Assembly: GCF_963855985.1 (NCBI RefSeq)
Contig: NC_087118.1
Span: 8,298,501-8,362,500, forward strand
Reading direction: 5' to 3'
Source: Ostrinia nubilalis
Taxonomy: Eukaryota > Arthropoda > Insecta > Lepidoptera > Crambidae
DNA length: 64,000 bases
In this document: positions 21,804 through 34,001 of the stretch, in pieces
How the letters are laid out: each line of letters begins with the position of its first letter
Position numbering within the stretch: position 1 is the stretch's first letter
Translations under genes and position numbers: made by a program
Notes under the pieces: model-generated
Told to the model about the DNA's origin: nothing
Database searches by the model: none
The model's input: the letters and a program-made list of their open reading frames with translations, nothing else

Positions 21804-22119
21804 AAGTATTATTGAAATACGCAGCTTTATTAAGCCTACAATTGACTGGTTATTGAATCAACGTTTTCCAAGTGCAATTTATTTTCCATCGTCAATGGGT
21901 AGCGATTTTGGCAACAAATTGGTACAATGGTGTCATGGAGCATCTGGTTTGGTACCCTTCAACGGCCAAGTCACACAACATTAAATATAATAATAAAGAA
22001 ATCGCAGTAAGGAACCATAGACTTGGCACGACTTTGTCTAGATTTCATTACTTTTTAGAGATAAACAGGCAGCTCCATCGAGACTTGGCTAATTTTTTAC
22101 AGAATGTTTTTGGTGGGAT
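21616..22119. repeat. Perfect 162-bp inverted repeat with 180-bp spacer
   Basis: The arms 21,616-21,777 and 21,958-22,119 are identical when one is reverse-complemented; I compared them base by base and found no mismatch. Both arms encode the receptor-like fragment. The right arm ends about ten bases before BEL coding sequence, while the left arm continues its frame (LLFVE), so the right arm looks like the inverted copy. Confidence 0.9.
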
Positions 22120-22389
22120 ATTTTCTTATACATCTGATCAAACTTTTTGATCCCCTTGGCTGGAGCTTAGCGTTAAGTACAGTCATGGCTAAGATTCTAA
22201 TGGAAATAGAATAGAAAGTATTTATTTGTTTCAAAACAAAACCTTTGGCTGATAAAAAACTAGTAAGGATGGAAAGATAAGTAACTCATTAGAAAAAGAT
22301 TGGATTAAGATACGGCAGGATTTGATTCACATTGACAAAATACAGATATAGGTTGGTATACTATCTATGTATAGATACAGAGAAAAAAT

Positions 22390-22660
22390 ACATCATCATC
22401 ATTTCAGCCACAGGACATCCACTGCTGAACATAGGCCTCCCCCAATGACTTCCACATCGCGCGGTTGGAAGCACATAGTACGCAGAACTGACGGCCGATG
22501 GGGCAGCAAGGTTATGGAGCGGAGGCCACGTACCGTAAAACGCAGCGTTAGGACATCCATCCACAAGGTGGTCCGACGACCTGATAAAGGTAGCGGGAAG
22601 GCGTTGGATGCAGGCCGAGTAAAAATACAATATAATGAATTTAGCGATGCCTCTGTGAGT
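22390..22660 (+). mobile_element. RTE-like LINE C-terminal fragment
   Basis: The nucleotide motif CCACTGCTGAACATAGGCCT is followed by a frame with RRTDGRWGSKVMERRPRT. The same peptide core (RRTDGRWGSKV) occurs at 51,820-52,050. It interrupts the BEL/Pao remnant. Confidence 0.55.
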
Positions 22661-23304
22661 GCAATAAACTGCAGCCGTTCACTATCAACTAGATGAAGGA
22701 TTTGAAACGAAATTAATTGCTAAAAAACTCAAGTGCTCTCTAAAAACTATTTTTTTTACCACGTCTTGAGCTATGTGGTGCTTTGAGTAAACTGGATGAA
22801 GCAAATGAGAAGAAGTAATGTGAAGAATACCAACCTCACAGATGTTCGAACACTGTGAACAGGTTTTTCTATTGTGATCGCCTAGCTGTCTGGAGAGACG
22901 AATAGGTGGAAATCTATTGTTGCAAACCGCGTCGTGGAGAAAGTCGAAAACGTTTATAATAATTAATACTATATAATTCATAAGAAAGCTGATACAGCTC
23001 CACATTTTGGATTATCAAGGCGAAACTATTGGCGAGAAAATACGTGCACAGATGTTTCAATTGTGCTAAATTGAATGCTACTGCCAAAGTACAAATAATG
23101 GTAGATTTACCAGAACAGCAAGTATCTCAATCTAGACAATTCATGAACAAGGGAGACGATTTTGAAGGACCCTTTTAAATTTTGATGTCCAAGGGAACAA
23201 AACTATAGAAGCCTATAATATAGTGATATTTATTGTCTGCATGACTACAAAAGCTACCCACATTGAACTCGTTGGTGACATCGCTTCCAAATCCTATAAG
23301 GTTC

Positions 23305-23480
23305 ACACTCGATCAACCGGCGTGCAGCGATGGCGAACAATGCATTTAGGTCTGGTCGCCATCGCTGCACGCCAGCTGATCGCGCTGTGATCGCGTTGGT
23401 TTGGCCGAACCCTAAGTCTAATCGCCATCACTGCACGCCGGCTGATCGCTTGAGATTGCGTTGGTTTGGCTGAACCTATA
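23305..23480. repeat. Short repeat cluster in the BEL integrase region
   Basis: CGCCATCGCTGCACGCC and variants occur three times, once inverted at 23,320, with GCGTTGGTTTGGC repeated about 70 bases apart. It looks like a small inverted/tandem element. Confidence 0.5.
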
Positions 23481-24358
23481 AAGAAAGAAAGAACAGTTTT
23501 TATTTGGTCCAAAACTTATAGGTGCTTTTATACGCTTTATTGAAGAGTGGCCGGACCTGTGAAGCAACCAGGATAGGAACATTGTCTGAGCCAGGAGTTT
23601 CATAAGGCCTGGAAATAAATGCAATTTACTGGACAAATAGCGTCAACACTAGGATAGGCACTACATTCCAGTGGCAAGTACAATCTGTGGAGGTCTGCGG
23701 AAGGTTGGCGTCCGGTCGATCAAGTACCACCTGAAAAGAATACAGTCAGTATTCCCTCATCGTACATACGAAAAGATGGCAACAGTTTTGAATCAGGTTG
23801 TTGCATTTTTAAACGTCTGACCATTACGAGTATGTCCTTTTGATTACAATAATCCTTAAAATACATATAAAAACTTGTATCATTCTATAATTGGGGACAC
23901 ACCGATTGTTGCTTACTGCTCCAAAAGACGTATAGATACATACCTTGTCACGCTGGCAATACACGCATAAGCTGATAAATTAACTCATGCGGCTCTGGAA
24001 AGTTGAAAATTTATCACGATAACTACGATAACGATTCACTGAAGAGAGAGACAGAATTTAAAATGGATCTTGTACTCATAAAGACCGATAATTTTACCAC
24101 GTGGTAAGTAATCATTGGGACGAATTTTTGATAAACACACAGTCTTACAGGGGTATTTAGTGCAAAAAGTAGTGGATTGGATACTTAAATGACTGAAACT
24201 TAGTTAATTTGTGCTTTGTTAATGACTTAATTACATCTAAATAAATGTATCAATATCGGTATAAAATACAACATCGCCAAAAGTTTCGCAAAATATTAGC
24301 AACTAGACTTGCACAAAGATATCTACGTAGAAAATAACGTATCAATTGTTATATATTA

Positions 24359-24541
24359 CTAGCTGACCCGGCGAACTTCGTACCGCCTTAGCGTAGAGAT
24401 TTTCTTTATATTTTTTTCCGTAAAAACCTTGTACAGAGTATTAGAAAACTACAAAAAAAAAAAATCAGCCAAATCGGTCAAGCCGTTTTCATGTTATGTC
24501 GTGACAACGGAAAACGGGTTTCATTTTTATATATATATAGA
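24359..24541 (-). mobile_element. Non-autonomous Helitron, 183 bp
   Basis: The minus strand begins TCTATATATATATAAAAATG at 24,541 and ends CGCCGGGTCAGCTAG at 24,359, flanked by A and T as expected. Its 3' end matches that of the Helitron at 48,869-49,069. Confidence 0.75.
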
Positions 24542-25028
24542 TAGAGATAGATAATGCGAATAAAAGCTTCGTGGAAGAATTAGGCATCTAGACTTGCACA
24601 ACATAATGTGCACAAAAGTTTCGTGGAAAAACTACGCAACTGAACTTGCACTACTATACCCACCAAATAATATCCTAAAATAAGTATGCAACAATAGATA
24701 CGCGTAAATGTTTTTTAAAGTCTTCGTGGAAGATGTATGTAAATATTAATATGCTATTATTCATACGGAACTTTATTAAACAATTAAATGCAAATATATT
24801 TCCTTCGTTTTTGCTATGGAAATTTAGATATTTTATTGTTGCAATATTTTACATATTTGTACATAATTTCTTCATTTTTAAGAGAAAAATTATGAAAAAA
24901 ATTGACAATAAATGTATTACTTCCTTCTCGATTTTTTGGTGCAATAAAAAAAATATCGCACAAGTGGACTTGCATACTTCTTTCAGGGGGGGTGCGATGT
25001 AACCTGACACCCCCCACATACCTTTTAA
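24542..25028 (+). other. 3' region, G-tract and putative BEL LTR start
   Basis: The motif (A/C)TTCGTGGAA with nearby GACTTGCAC recurs three times. At about 24,985 a run of G followed by GTGCGA precedes TGTAACCTGACA, which could be polypurine tract plus the first bases of a 3' LTR, cut by the piggyBac-like element after TTTTAA. The LTR interpretation is inferred. Confidence 0.35.
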
Positions 25029-25894
25029 CCCTTAATTTGATTTTGTTCACTGGGATGAACATTAAATTGAAAAAAATAATATGCCGAGTGCATACTGCAT
25101 ACGTCTTAATTACTGGTAAGTTTTTTTTTTTCACTAGAAAATATACTTAAGTTTTGGAAGAAAAATATTTTTATGTGCTAGCCACAGTCTGAAAGTGTTA
25201 ATTTTAGCCAAAATGCCGACATAGCGAAAACCAGGCTTTAGTGTCAAGGTGTTTATTCAAGCTTAACATGTTTTTTATTATAATTGAGTAATGACAGTGG
25301 TTTTAACGTATTGCATAGTGTTCATGCTCAATAACTTGAGTGATTTATAATGCTCATTTAATAAATAAGCCATGTTATACCAGGTTAAAGTCGAGTGTTC
25401 ATCCCAGTGAACATTGCCAAATTACTATCAATGTTTGATTGTTCATCCCAGTGAACGTTGTCAAATAGGCTATAAAACGTTTATTTTCGCATGTATATTG
25501 CATGAAATGTAATATCAGAATAATGTTTTGTTACTTGTAAAAGTGGACATAATTGTGTTCTAAATTTTCATGCAAAATAATTACATATTTTAATTTAGCG
25601 GTTGTTTGTAGATTCAAAGTTTGTAGTTCCAAAGAATATTTTTGATTAAAATCATTTTTACTTTTTTATTTAAACCCTGAAGAATATATTTTATAAATGT
25701 GGGAGCTGTTTTTTTATTATTTTGTGCGACTTGTCCACTTTTAAGTTACATGAACATAAAATTATGTTTTTTTTCTTTAAAAACATTAAACATTGTTTCA
25801 CCTCAACGATCACACAAAATTGTATGGTAATAGTTAATATCTTACTATTTCGTGCACCAAAAAGCGTTTAATAATATAAAATTTACTTTATATA

Positions 25895-26600
25895 TGAATA
25901 ATAATAATAATAAATAACTTTATTAACACACATTACAAAAAACAATACAACAGATTTTAAAAGAAAGAGACGAATGCATGTTAATAGGGCGCCCGCTCAG
26001 TTTTAGTTGGGACACCTTATAGGATGTCCCGACACTGATTTTCAGCGGGAAGCCCTATTAGCTACTGCGCATCCCTACCGGCGAGCCTGGTGTAAAAGGA
26101 AAATAATGTTAATATAAATTTAAAACTAAAACAGCACAGAAGGGATACGCAGCAACTATTAGTCGCGGGGTACGTGGACACGAACATAAACCAATACTAA
26201 TAATAATATAACACAGACACAATACGATAATTATCAGGAAGAAATTATTTAAAACATTTAACATAAAATTTACAATAAAAAGTTATTTCCATTACATACT
26301 ACAAACACAGACAATACAATAAAATTGTACCAATCCTATGTCTTCTCCACTTCACGCGAGGCAACTCAAGGAACAAAGATAGTGAGGTGAAAAAAACAAA
26401 GAGAAGAGAAAAAAAAATGAACGAAAAAGAACTGACATGTCGAACGTGACAGTGTGTCGTTCAAATAACGATTCAACAAAATAAAAATTAACCTACCACC
26501 GACAGAGTAAAAAATCACTTTCTTTGGCTACCACGGATTTAATTGTGAATTGTGATTGCTACCTTCCAAGCGGTAAATGGAAAAAATCAAGATTGTCCAC
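25895..26600 (-). mobile_element. LINE 3' region, minus strand
   Basis: On the minus strand the segment ends TTAATAAAGTTATTTATTAT and (ATT)n, typical of a retroelement 3' tail. I see no coding part. It includes the inverted pair GGACACCTTATAGG / ATGTCCCGACACTG. Confidence 0.4.
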
Positions 26601-27340
26601 GTAGTAATGATGTGGCAAGCATGTGTCCTGAGGATTACACCCAATGTATTACTTTCCTCTATGGGATTGACGTTCTCACACTAATAACGATAACAACCCT
26701 TTAATGCGTGGCTGGGAACTATACACTACTACTTTTTTATCACCGGAAAATTTTTAACAGGTTATGTAGAAATGTGTGAAAATTATAAAGTAAAAAAAAA
26801 AAATTAAATTTTTATAAAGGTAATTTTTTTATTAAATTTTCTTTAGTCCCTATTTTACGCGTCACAGCTGGGCCACTCCGCTGCTCGTTCATTCAGTAGA
26901 GTAGTCGTACGCGCTCGCACATTGATCTGTCTGTCTCGCTCACGCCTTGACCACGCTTCCAGTGTTATTATTACTAATTTAGACCATTATAATGCAACAT
27001 TTCAAGTAATTTTGAGTTCTAATAAGTGTTTCATTACACTTACGTACTTCTTTACGTGGTATTCTGACTGTTAACACTAATTGTAAGTTAATAATACAAT
27101 GAAATACCTACCTACTGTGAATACGTTACGAATACACACCAATGTGTCGTTACGAGGCTACTACGACTTTAAAAGAAATATGTAATTCAAAGATCTGCCA
27201 AAACAGCGGCTTTCAGTGTTATCATCACAGAATAATAATAATGTATTACTTAGCTACCTATCTTAGGCTATTTTTATTGCAACATTTCAAGTAGGTAATT
27301 AGAATTGTAGGTAAGGTAGGTAGGTAAGGTAGGTAGTAGG
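26600..27340. other. Internal sequence of piggyBac-like element 1
   Basis: No gene is recognised. A GTAGGTAAG-type short tandem repeat lies at 27,305-27,340, immediately before the LINE. Confidence 0.35.
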
Positions 27341-29818
27341 TAAATAGTGTCATTTCAACACCATTTTGTGCCATCGAGCAAGGAAATAGAATATAGACCA
27401 GTCACTGCATCCCAGAAAGACAAATTTAAATCTCAAATATCTAATAAGGTCCCACTTTTGCATTATTTTAACTGTAGTATAAATATTTTATATGAGCAAT
27501 TATTTGAATTAATTAAAAATGAGTTCAATAAAACTTTTCCTAAGAAAACAATTATTATTAAAAACAATAAAACTAAATTCAGTGACTGGGCTACAGTAGG
27601 TATTTATATTAGTAGGAAAAAAATGTTTGAATTATATGGTAGAAAAGCCTATAGTAGCGACCCGGACTTTATAGAATATGTAAAAAAATACTCAAAAGTT
27701 TTTAAACAAGTTTGTACCATGGCAAAATCTATTTACATACGTGACAAAATTAAAAACTCAGGCAACAAAATTAAAGCTACTTGGAATTGTATTAATAAAG
27801 AAACTTGTAGAATTATATCTCGGGATGACACATTCGCATTAAAAATTGATAATAAGTATATTAAATGCAATGATAAGGTAGCAAACGCATTCGAAGGTTA
27901 CTTCTCAAATGTACCAATCATAACAACAAGCAATCTTAATTCATGTTCATATCAGGCAATGTCTCTTCTCGAGGGTTGTGTTGATGTTTGCAATAGCCCA
28001 TTAAAATTACGACAAATAGACCCCATAGTTATTATAAAAACTTTCAAAGAACTAAATATAAAAAAGACAGAGGATATATGGGGCATATCAACAGACATAA
28101 TAAAACCCATCATTCCTCTTATAGCTCCCCATTTAGCTCATATCTTTAATGAATGTATTAACGAAGGTCAGTTCCCTACCCTGATGAAACATAGTAAAAT
28201 CATACCATTATTTAAAGCAGGAGACAAAAGTGACCCATCCAACTTTAGACCTATATCGATACTACCTGCGCTCAGTAAAATATTTGAAAAAATTATTTTC
28301 AATCAACTACTGTCTCATTTTAACTTAAATAAACTGTTTCATGAAAAACAATATGGGTTCACAAAGGGAAAAGTACGACCGATGCAGGGGTTGCTCTTAT
28401 CAAACACATTTTCGATGCTTGGCAGGAGAAAAAGGATGCTATTGGTGTATTTTGTGACTTATCGAAGGCGTTTGACTGTGTTGATCATCAAACTCTGTTA
28501 TTTAAGCTAGAACATTATGGCGTATCAGGCAAGGCCTTAAGCCTATTACACTCTTACCTCTCAGACAGATTACAAAAAGTAAATATTCACGGAACTAACT
28601 CTTCGGGCGCCCCCCTAAAAATGGGAGTGCCCCAAGGCTCAATACTGGGACCATTGCTCTTTCTGATTTATATAAATGATCTACCTTTTTATTCAAAGGA
28701 CCTTTGTGAGATAGTATTATTTGCTGATGACACTTCTTTAATTTTTAAAACTGACAGGCGTCAGGAAATATTTGACGACGTGAATAATGCTCTTACCAAA
28801 GTATTAGACTGGTTTACAACTAATAATTTGCTATTAAACGCAAAAAAAACTAAATGTTTAAAATTCACTATGCCTAATGTCAAACAAGTTAATACTAATA
28901 TTACAGTAAATAATGAACGCATTGAACTGATAAACTCTACTGTCTTTCTAGGTATTACCCTAGACTGTAAATTACAATGGGGCCCCCATATTGCTGCCTT
29001 GGCGGGAAGACTTAGTTCAGCTGCCTTTGCGGTGAGAAAGATCAGAAACTTGACTGATGTTGAAACAGCAAGGCTTGTATATTTTAGTTATTTTCATAGT
29101 ATTATGTCTTATGGTCTTTTACTGTGGGGCTCAGCAGCAGACATAGAATCAATTTTCATTTTACAGAAAAGAGCTGTTCGGGCAATATACGGTCTTAAAC
29201 CACGTGACTCGCTTAGAGAAGTTTTTAAAGAAATCAATATATTGACTGTGGCTTCGCAATACATATTTGATAACATTATGTATGTCCGTAAACATATACA
29301 TTTATTTACTAAGAAAAGTGACGTCCACTCATTTAACACGAGACATAAGAATAAACTTGCTGTTCCATCATTTAGGTTGCATAAGATAGGTAATTCATTC
29401 TTGGGGAAATGTATTACCATATTTAACAAAATACCACACAACCTTGTCGAATTGCCAATAAACAAATTTAAGATACATATAAAAAATACCCTTATGTCCA
29501 AAGGGTACTACAAGGTTCGAGACTATATTGATGACAAGGATGCGTGGTCAGTTCAGTCTGCACATATTTGATGTACTTAAATTTGACTATTCTTACCGTT
29601 AGATAATTCCTGGCAATAAGTGGTGACTGAGTTTGTTCCGGCGTTTCTTCTCAGCACTTGCCATATGTTTGTCTCGAAGCGCTGGTAGGGCCCAAAAGAT
29701 AAGGAGACATGTAAAGTGCCCCATAAGGGCTACCTTTTCTTTTTTTTTTTATTATTTTCTATTGACGTTCATAAGTGCCACTTGTGGTCTAAACTGAATA
29801 AATATTTTTTGATTTTTG
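27335..29818 (+). mobile_element. LINE-C, CR1-like, 5' truncated
   Basis: The element lacks the endonuclease and starts in the linker before RT. It ends with a 3' untranslated region, AATAAA and a GATTTTT-type repeat tail. A single frameshift separates it from an intact RT, so it is among the youngest LINE insertions here. Confidence 0.75.
27347..29571 (+). pseudogene. LINE-C reverse transcriptase (one frameshift)
   Basis: The first frame runs to about 28,375 with KIIPLFKAGDKSDPSNFRPI and KIFEKIIFNQLLSHF and then QYGFTKGK. A one-base loss in the A-run there moves the frame. The second holds FCDLSKAFDCVDH (motif A), GVPQGSILGPLLFLIYINDL and VLFADDTSLIF (catalytic FADD, intact), and finishes with YYKVRDYIDDKDAW. 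All core RT motifs except the local frame are sound. I assign it to CR1-like LINEs from motif style. Confidence 0.8.
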
Positions 29819-29829
29819 ATTTTTTGTAA

Positions 29830-30375
29830 TTGAACGCAGGGCAAAGGACGAAAACAGTAATTTAGTAATTACGTAATACGTCACGTTGTATTTCTGTGAG
29901 TTTTTAACACTAGTTAATAATAATACCTACTGTGTAACTCCAATTGAGATCGCGCGTCGTTCGTAGTTCGTGAATTTAAGATCCGCCATAACAGCTGAGT
30001 GGTGCGAACAGTTTTAGATGGTGGTTTTAGTAGGCGCTTAGGTAAAATAATAAAAATAATTCAACTTTCCCTTCATACTTACCCGGGCTTAGGATCGGCC
30101 TTAAGACCGGCAAAATTCAATGCTTTGATAAGCACCCTGCATCGTGCTGAAGTGTGGCTGTCCCGGTACAGTCGCAAAACTGCACTACACAATTTCTCCG
30201 GCCAAGAATAATAATGCACGTATCATTAACACGTATTCACGTGAGGTGAATTGGTAAGACAACGTAATAATTGCACGACACTATTGACTTGATTGATACA
30301 ATGTTAACAAGACACTTCACGACCGATAAAGAGCTCGCGCGCGCGCAACTGACCGACCGCGGCCGGCGGCCGGAA
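29830..30375. other. Internal sequence of piggyBac-like element 1
   Basis: No gene is recognised. Confidence 0.3.
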
Positions 30376-30422
30376 GAGCGAGAGGGCGGCGCGGGCCGCG
30401 GCCCCGCGCCGCCCTCTCGCTC
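30376..30422. repeat. GC-rich perfect palindrome
   Basis: GAGCGAGAGGGCGGCGCGGG (30,376-30,395) and its exact complement (30,403-30,422) surround seven GC bases. It stands out from AT-rich surroundings and would form a very stable hairpin. Confidence 0.85.
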
Positions 30423-30991
30423 GTGGCTCGCGGGTGATAATGGCCGCACAACAAACGTACACCGCCGCCTTTAGGAAGCGTCGGGCCGGCAACGTCGCAT
30501 CTCTCTCCATAGTAACGGGCGGCCTTGCGTTGAGCGTAAATAGTGCTAGCGACGCGTGTGTCCAAATATTACCAATTTTGGGATGAAATTTTGAGTAGCT
30601 TTATTTAACTTTTTTTTTTGCATAAATAGGATCAGTATCAATAACTCATTACCCAGATTTTTTTTCCGGTGATAAAAATGTAGTGGTGTATACGACTGCG
30701 TCAATCAAAGATTATAATATTATATTTGGATTGCGCACTAACTATATAATATAAGTAATTGTTTTAATTTAATGCCGCTACCCTAAATTGGCAATGTTCA
30801 CCCCAATGAACAGTTACAATTCTCTATATATTTGGCAATGTTCATTGGGATGAACATTGTTTTTTTTCTATTTGGTGAAGTTCCGATTTTTTATATATTT
30901 TTTTCTGACCTATTAATAACCCTAAGAACATAAATACGACGATGTATTTTTATTTTATTATAAATAATGAGTCTGCCAAATTAAGGGTTAA

Positions 30992-31378
30992 CGTAATGTG
31001 TCATATTTTTAAAAATTATAAATAACTTGTTCTAACTGATTTAGTTTTTAATATAGCACATGATAACAATAAAATAATTACATGCATAAATAAAGAGAGT
31101 AATCGCTTAAAATATTATATTTACGTTGTCATTTAAGTCTCTTTACGTTGAACAATATCCATGAATTTATAGAAATATGACGACGTAAAAGGGCAAAGTG
31201 TAAAATCTCAAAATATATTAAAAAAATACAAAAAATGATAACAGCAGTAGCAAAAGCATTACATGTTAAGGCTAAATGTGAAATTTTATTAAATTCGTTT
31301 TAGTAGGTCAGAAGATATGACCCAAAAATATGGTTCTGGCTACTTAAATGGCTCTCCTGTAAAATCTATTTTTTTCAC
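30992..31378. other. Flank of Gypsy-B, no gene
   Basis: The left 45 bases resemble the outer arm of the hairpin at 1,045-1,170. The rest is AT-rich without recognised features. Confidence 0.3.
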
Positions 31379-32810
31379 TTACGCCAGTATACGTAGGAGC
31401 CATCGAAGTGGGATAACATTTCTATATTTGTAAATTAAACAACCCTGATTGAAAATTAAATCCTGTTTCCTATCAAAAAATGGCTTTTCATCGTTGGAAC
31501 TTGGCCCTGCTGTGGGCCAGCCTAACAAAACGTACCCCACAATCCTACAGAGTAACGAGTCCCGATTCGTCTCCTTAGCGATATCTTTAGAATTCACAGG
31601 TAGACAATCTTCTACTAAGTTTAAATAGTCCATGTCCTCCAGACATGAAGCACTGTTACCAACTTGGTTCAGCAGTGGCAATCGAGACAACGCATCCGCT
31701 GGACCATTTTCTGCAGAAGGTACGAATTGAATTGAAAAGTCATACGCGGCCAGTCTTGCCGCCCACCGCTGAAGCCTACTGGCTGCCGTCTGTGGAATGC
31801 CAACCTTGTTCCCAAAAATGTAAGAAAGCGGTTTATGATCTGTGCGTAAGGTGAATCGTCTGCCAAACAAATATTGGTGATGTTTAGTCACCCCGAAAAG
31901 AATCGCTAGAGCTTCTTTGTCCAGTTGGCTGTAATTACGTTCTGATGCGTTGAGGGTACGCGATGAACAACTAACCGGGCGCTCGCTTCCATCCTCATAC
32001 CGGTGTGCGAGCACAGCCCCTAGACCGTACGAACTGCTGTCAACTGACAAAATCAACTCGCGTCCCTCTTCGTAGTGCGCCAGTACTCGATCGCTCATCA
32101 AGGCTTTCTTCGCATCCAAGAACGCCCGATCGCAGGCGGCGTCCCATTTCCAGACAACGTCCTTTCGCAACAAATAATGCAGCGGATGCAATAACGTGCT
32201 CAAGTTAGGTATGAAACGCCCGTAATAATTAAGCATTCCTAGAAAGCCTTTGAGTTGAGATGCATCACGTGGTCTAGGTATATTAGCTATTGCGTCTAAT
32301 TTAATTTGGTCCGGTCGCACCCCGTCTTCATTGATTACATACCCCAAGTATGAGACACTCTCCTGCAAAAATTTACACTTACTGACTTTGATAGTAAGCC
32401 CCATGTTACGCAGCCTTCCCAGCACTGCTCTCAAATTACTCACGTGAGTGGGTGTGTCAACCCTTGTGACGCAAATATCGTCGCAAAACACTACACAGCC
32501 CGGCACACCCCGCATGGTCTCTTCCATCAGTTTTTGGAACTTTTCCGGAATGCAAGATAAGCCATAAGGTGTGCGTCTGTAAGCAAAGGTTCCCATGTGG
32601 GTTGTGATTGCTGTGTAGGGCTGCGACTCCGGTGATAACAAACATTGCTCGTAGGCATGCGTTAGGTCTAATTTTGTAAACTTCTTCCCCCCACTTAAAT
32701 TTGCCAATAACTCATCAATACGTGGCAACGGGTAAAAGTCACGTTTAAGTTTGTGACCTTGTAGTCACCGCAGATACGTATGTCCCCATTTCTTTTAACT
32801 ACCGGTACAA
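31379..32810 (-). pseudogene. Gypsy-B RT and RNase H
   Basis: From 32,810 a short frame gives VPVVKRNGDIRICGDYKV. A frameshift near 32,775 leads into the 449-codon open frame from 32,728: PRIDELLANLSGGKKFTKLD (motif A), YRRTPYGLSC, CVVFCDDICV (the DD catalytic pair present), LGYVINEDGV, FLGMLNYYGRFIPN, then RNase H with ILSVDSSSYGLGAVL, LDKEALAI and LRTDHKPLSYIF and NGPADALSRLPL. This is the K02A2.6/mag type of Gypsy Pol. It ends at 31,379 before integrase. Confidence 0.85.
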
Positions 32811-33365
32811 TTGGTACGTATTGGTACGTACGTGCATCCTATTAAAGAAAAATATAACAGACTTTAAAGAGCTACAAATAACAAAGGATCTAACATCCCA
32901 GTCATCATTTGAATGTTGTGGTATCGAAATAATTAACTTAACCCTTAACCACTGACGTACGTACGTGGTACGTCGGTCAAACGGTTTTTCGTTCAAAACT
33001 TCATTTTGTGCGGGAATTTTTGCGTGTCCTTTTTGGTAGTTTCCTAGTGGCCAGAGATGCGTGTGCAACGGGAGAAAATAGATAGGTAGCACGTCCCTAA
33101 GTAGGAGAGCTAGACCACCCGACGTATGTGGTACGTAACGTCAGTGTTAGTGTAACTTTTTCAACATCGCTTTTGTATGTTGGTCCATAGATAAAATTAA
33201 TTGCTAGCAATCTAATTTATTTACTTGGCCGTCTATATATAAAAAACCTTATTTACGCCAAAAATTATTACAAATGACGAAGAAATTAGCAAAAAATCCA
33301 CTGGATGAAAATTTTTATATTAGTTGCTGTTTTCGAGGACAATCATCATGATGGTGAAGGAAATT

Positions 33366-33641
33366 GTCGGCCGTTTGGTGTAGTGGTTCAGAACGGACTA
33401 CTATGCCGAGAGGTCCCGGGTTCGATTCCCGGCCGGGCAGAAATTGAAATGATGAATTTTAATTTCTGTGACGGGTCTGGGTGTGACTATGTATAATATG
33501 TATGTATTTAAAAAAAAAAAAGTATATAAGTAGTATATCCGTTAAGCTAGCACCCATAACACAAGCATTAAGTTGCTTACTTTGGGGCTAGCTGGCGCTG
33601 TGTGAAATTGTCCAAAGATTATTAAAAAAAAAAAAAAAAAA
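33366..33641 (+). mobile_element. tRNA-derived SINE, plus strand
   Basis: The head is GTCGGCCGTTTGGTGTAGTGG (A-box 33,377-33,387), the B-box GGGTTCGATTCCC is at 33,418-33,430, and the body ends in an 18-A tail at 33,624-33,641. It is the same family as the copy at 3,000-3,264, and better preserved. Confidence 0.88.
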
Positions 33642-34001
33642 GTTTGAAGCATGGCAAACTGGTGATCAGGTCATGAAACAAAGAAAGACTAAAAAATAGC
33701 CTTCCTAAATGAACGGTATTAAAAAGTGACTTAATTTGTGAATTATTGCTATTGTGATTTTTTCCTGATTAAAACTGTTATTAATCTTTAATATGGCCAA
33801 AATTCAAAATATTTATTCATAGCAAAATACATATTGCGTTGAACAAGTTACAAAAATACATTACATTTTATTTCAATTAACTAACATGTCATTTTAAATA
33901 ATCATAATAAAAATAAAAAATAAATAAAAATCAGTCAATTATTAAACGATAAAAATGTCATAAATTATTAAATTGCATTGAGTCAAAAATATGTCCAGCC
34001 A

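Larger units (their letters stand above)
22128..24140 (+). pseudogene. BEL/Pao RNase H and integrase remnants
   Basis: Reading in shifting frames: LIKLFDPLGWSLALSTVMAK (22,128 on) and DWIKIRQDLIHID (about 22,300) are RNase H-side motifs. CFNCAKLNA, FEGPF and TTKATHIELVGD (22,990-23,290) are the integrase zinc-finger end and first catalytic block. EVGVRSIKYHLKRI-like text (23,690) and TLSRWQYTHKLIN (23,945) are the distal integrase. Stops, frameshifts and two insertions make it inactive. Confidence 0.65.
20280..24998 (+). mobile_element. BEL/Pao LTR retrotransposon, decayed
   Basis: The plus strand carries in order an RT active-site remnant (YINDLLSG near 20,440, normally YVDD), the LFDPLGW signature of the BEL RT/RNase H region at 22,145, integrase pieces between 22,960 and 24,140, A/T-rich 3' sequence with repeated AAAAGTTTCGTGGAA-type motifs, and a tract of seven G near 24,988. 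Insertions at 20.5-22.1, 22.4-22.7 and 23.3-23.6 kb and many stops break it. Confidence 0.65.
25029..30987. mobile_element. piggyBac-like element 1 with nested LINEs
   Basis: The ends CCCTTAATTTG and its complement CAAATTAAGGG are flanked by TTAA at 25,025-25,028 and 30,988-30,991, the piggyBac target. Subterminal copies of GTTCATCCCAGTGAAC/GTTCATTGGGATGAAC occur near both ends (25,045, 25,400, 25,440; 30,800, 30,845). An inner inverted pair TTATCACCGG / CCGGTGATAA lies at 26,738 and 30,668. No transposase frame is seen, so it is non-autonomous. Confidence 0.75.

Noticed and set aside
24733..25150. Overlapping ORFs around the G-tract
   Set aside because: AT-rich frames crossing an element boundary (TTAA at 25,025), so they cannot be one ancestral gene.
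33366..33440. tRNA gene
   Set aside because: A- and B-boxes are present, but the arms do not form a cloverleaf and the sequence runs into a SINE body with poly-A, repeated at 3.0-3.26 kb.
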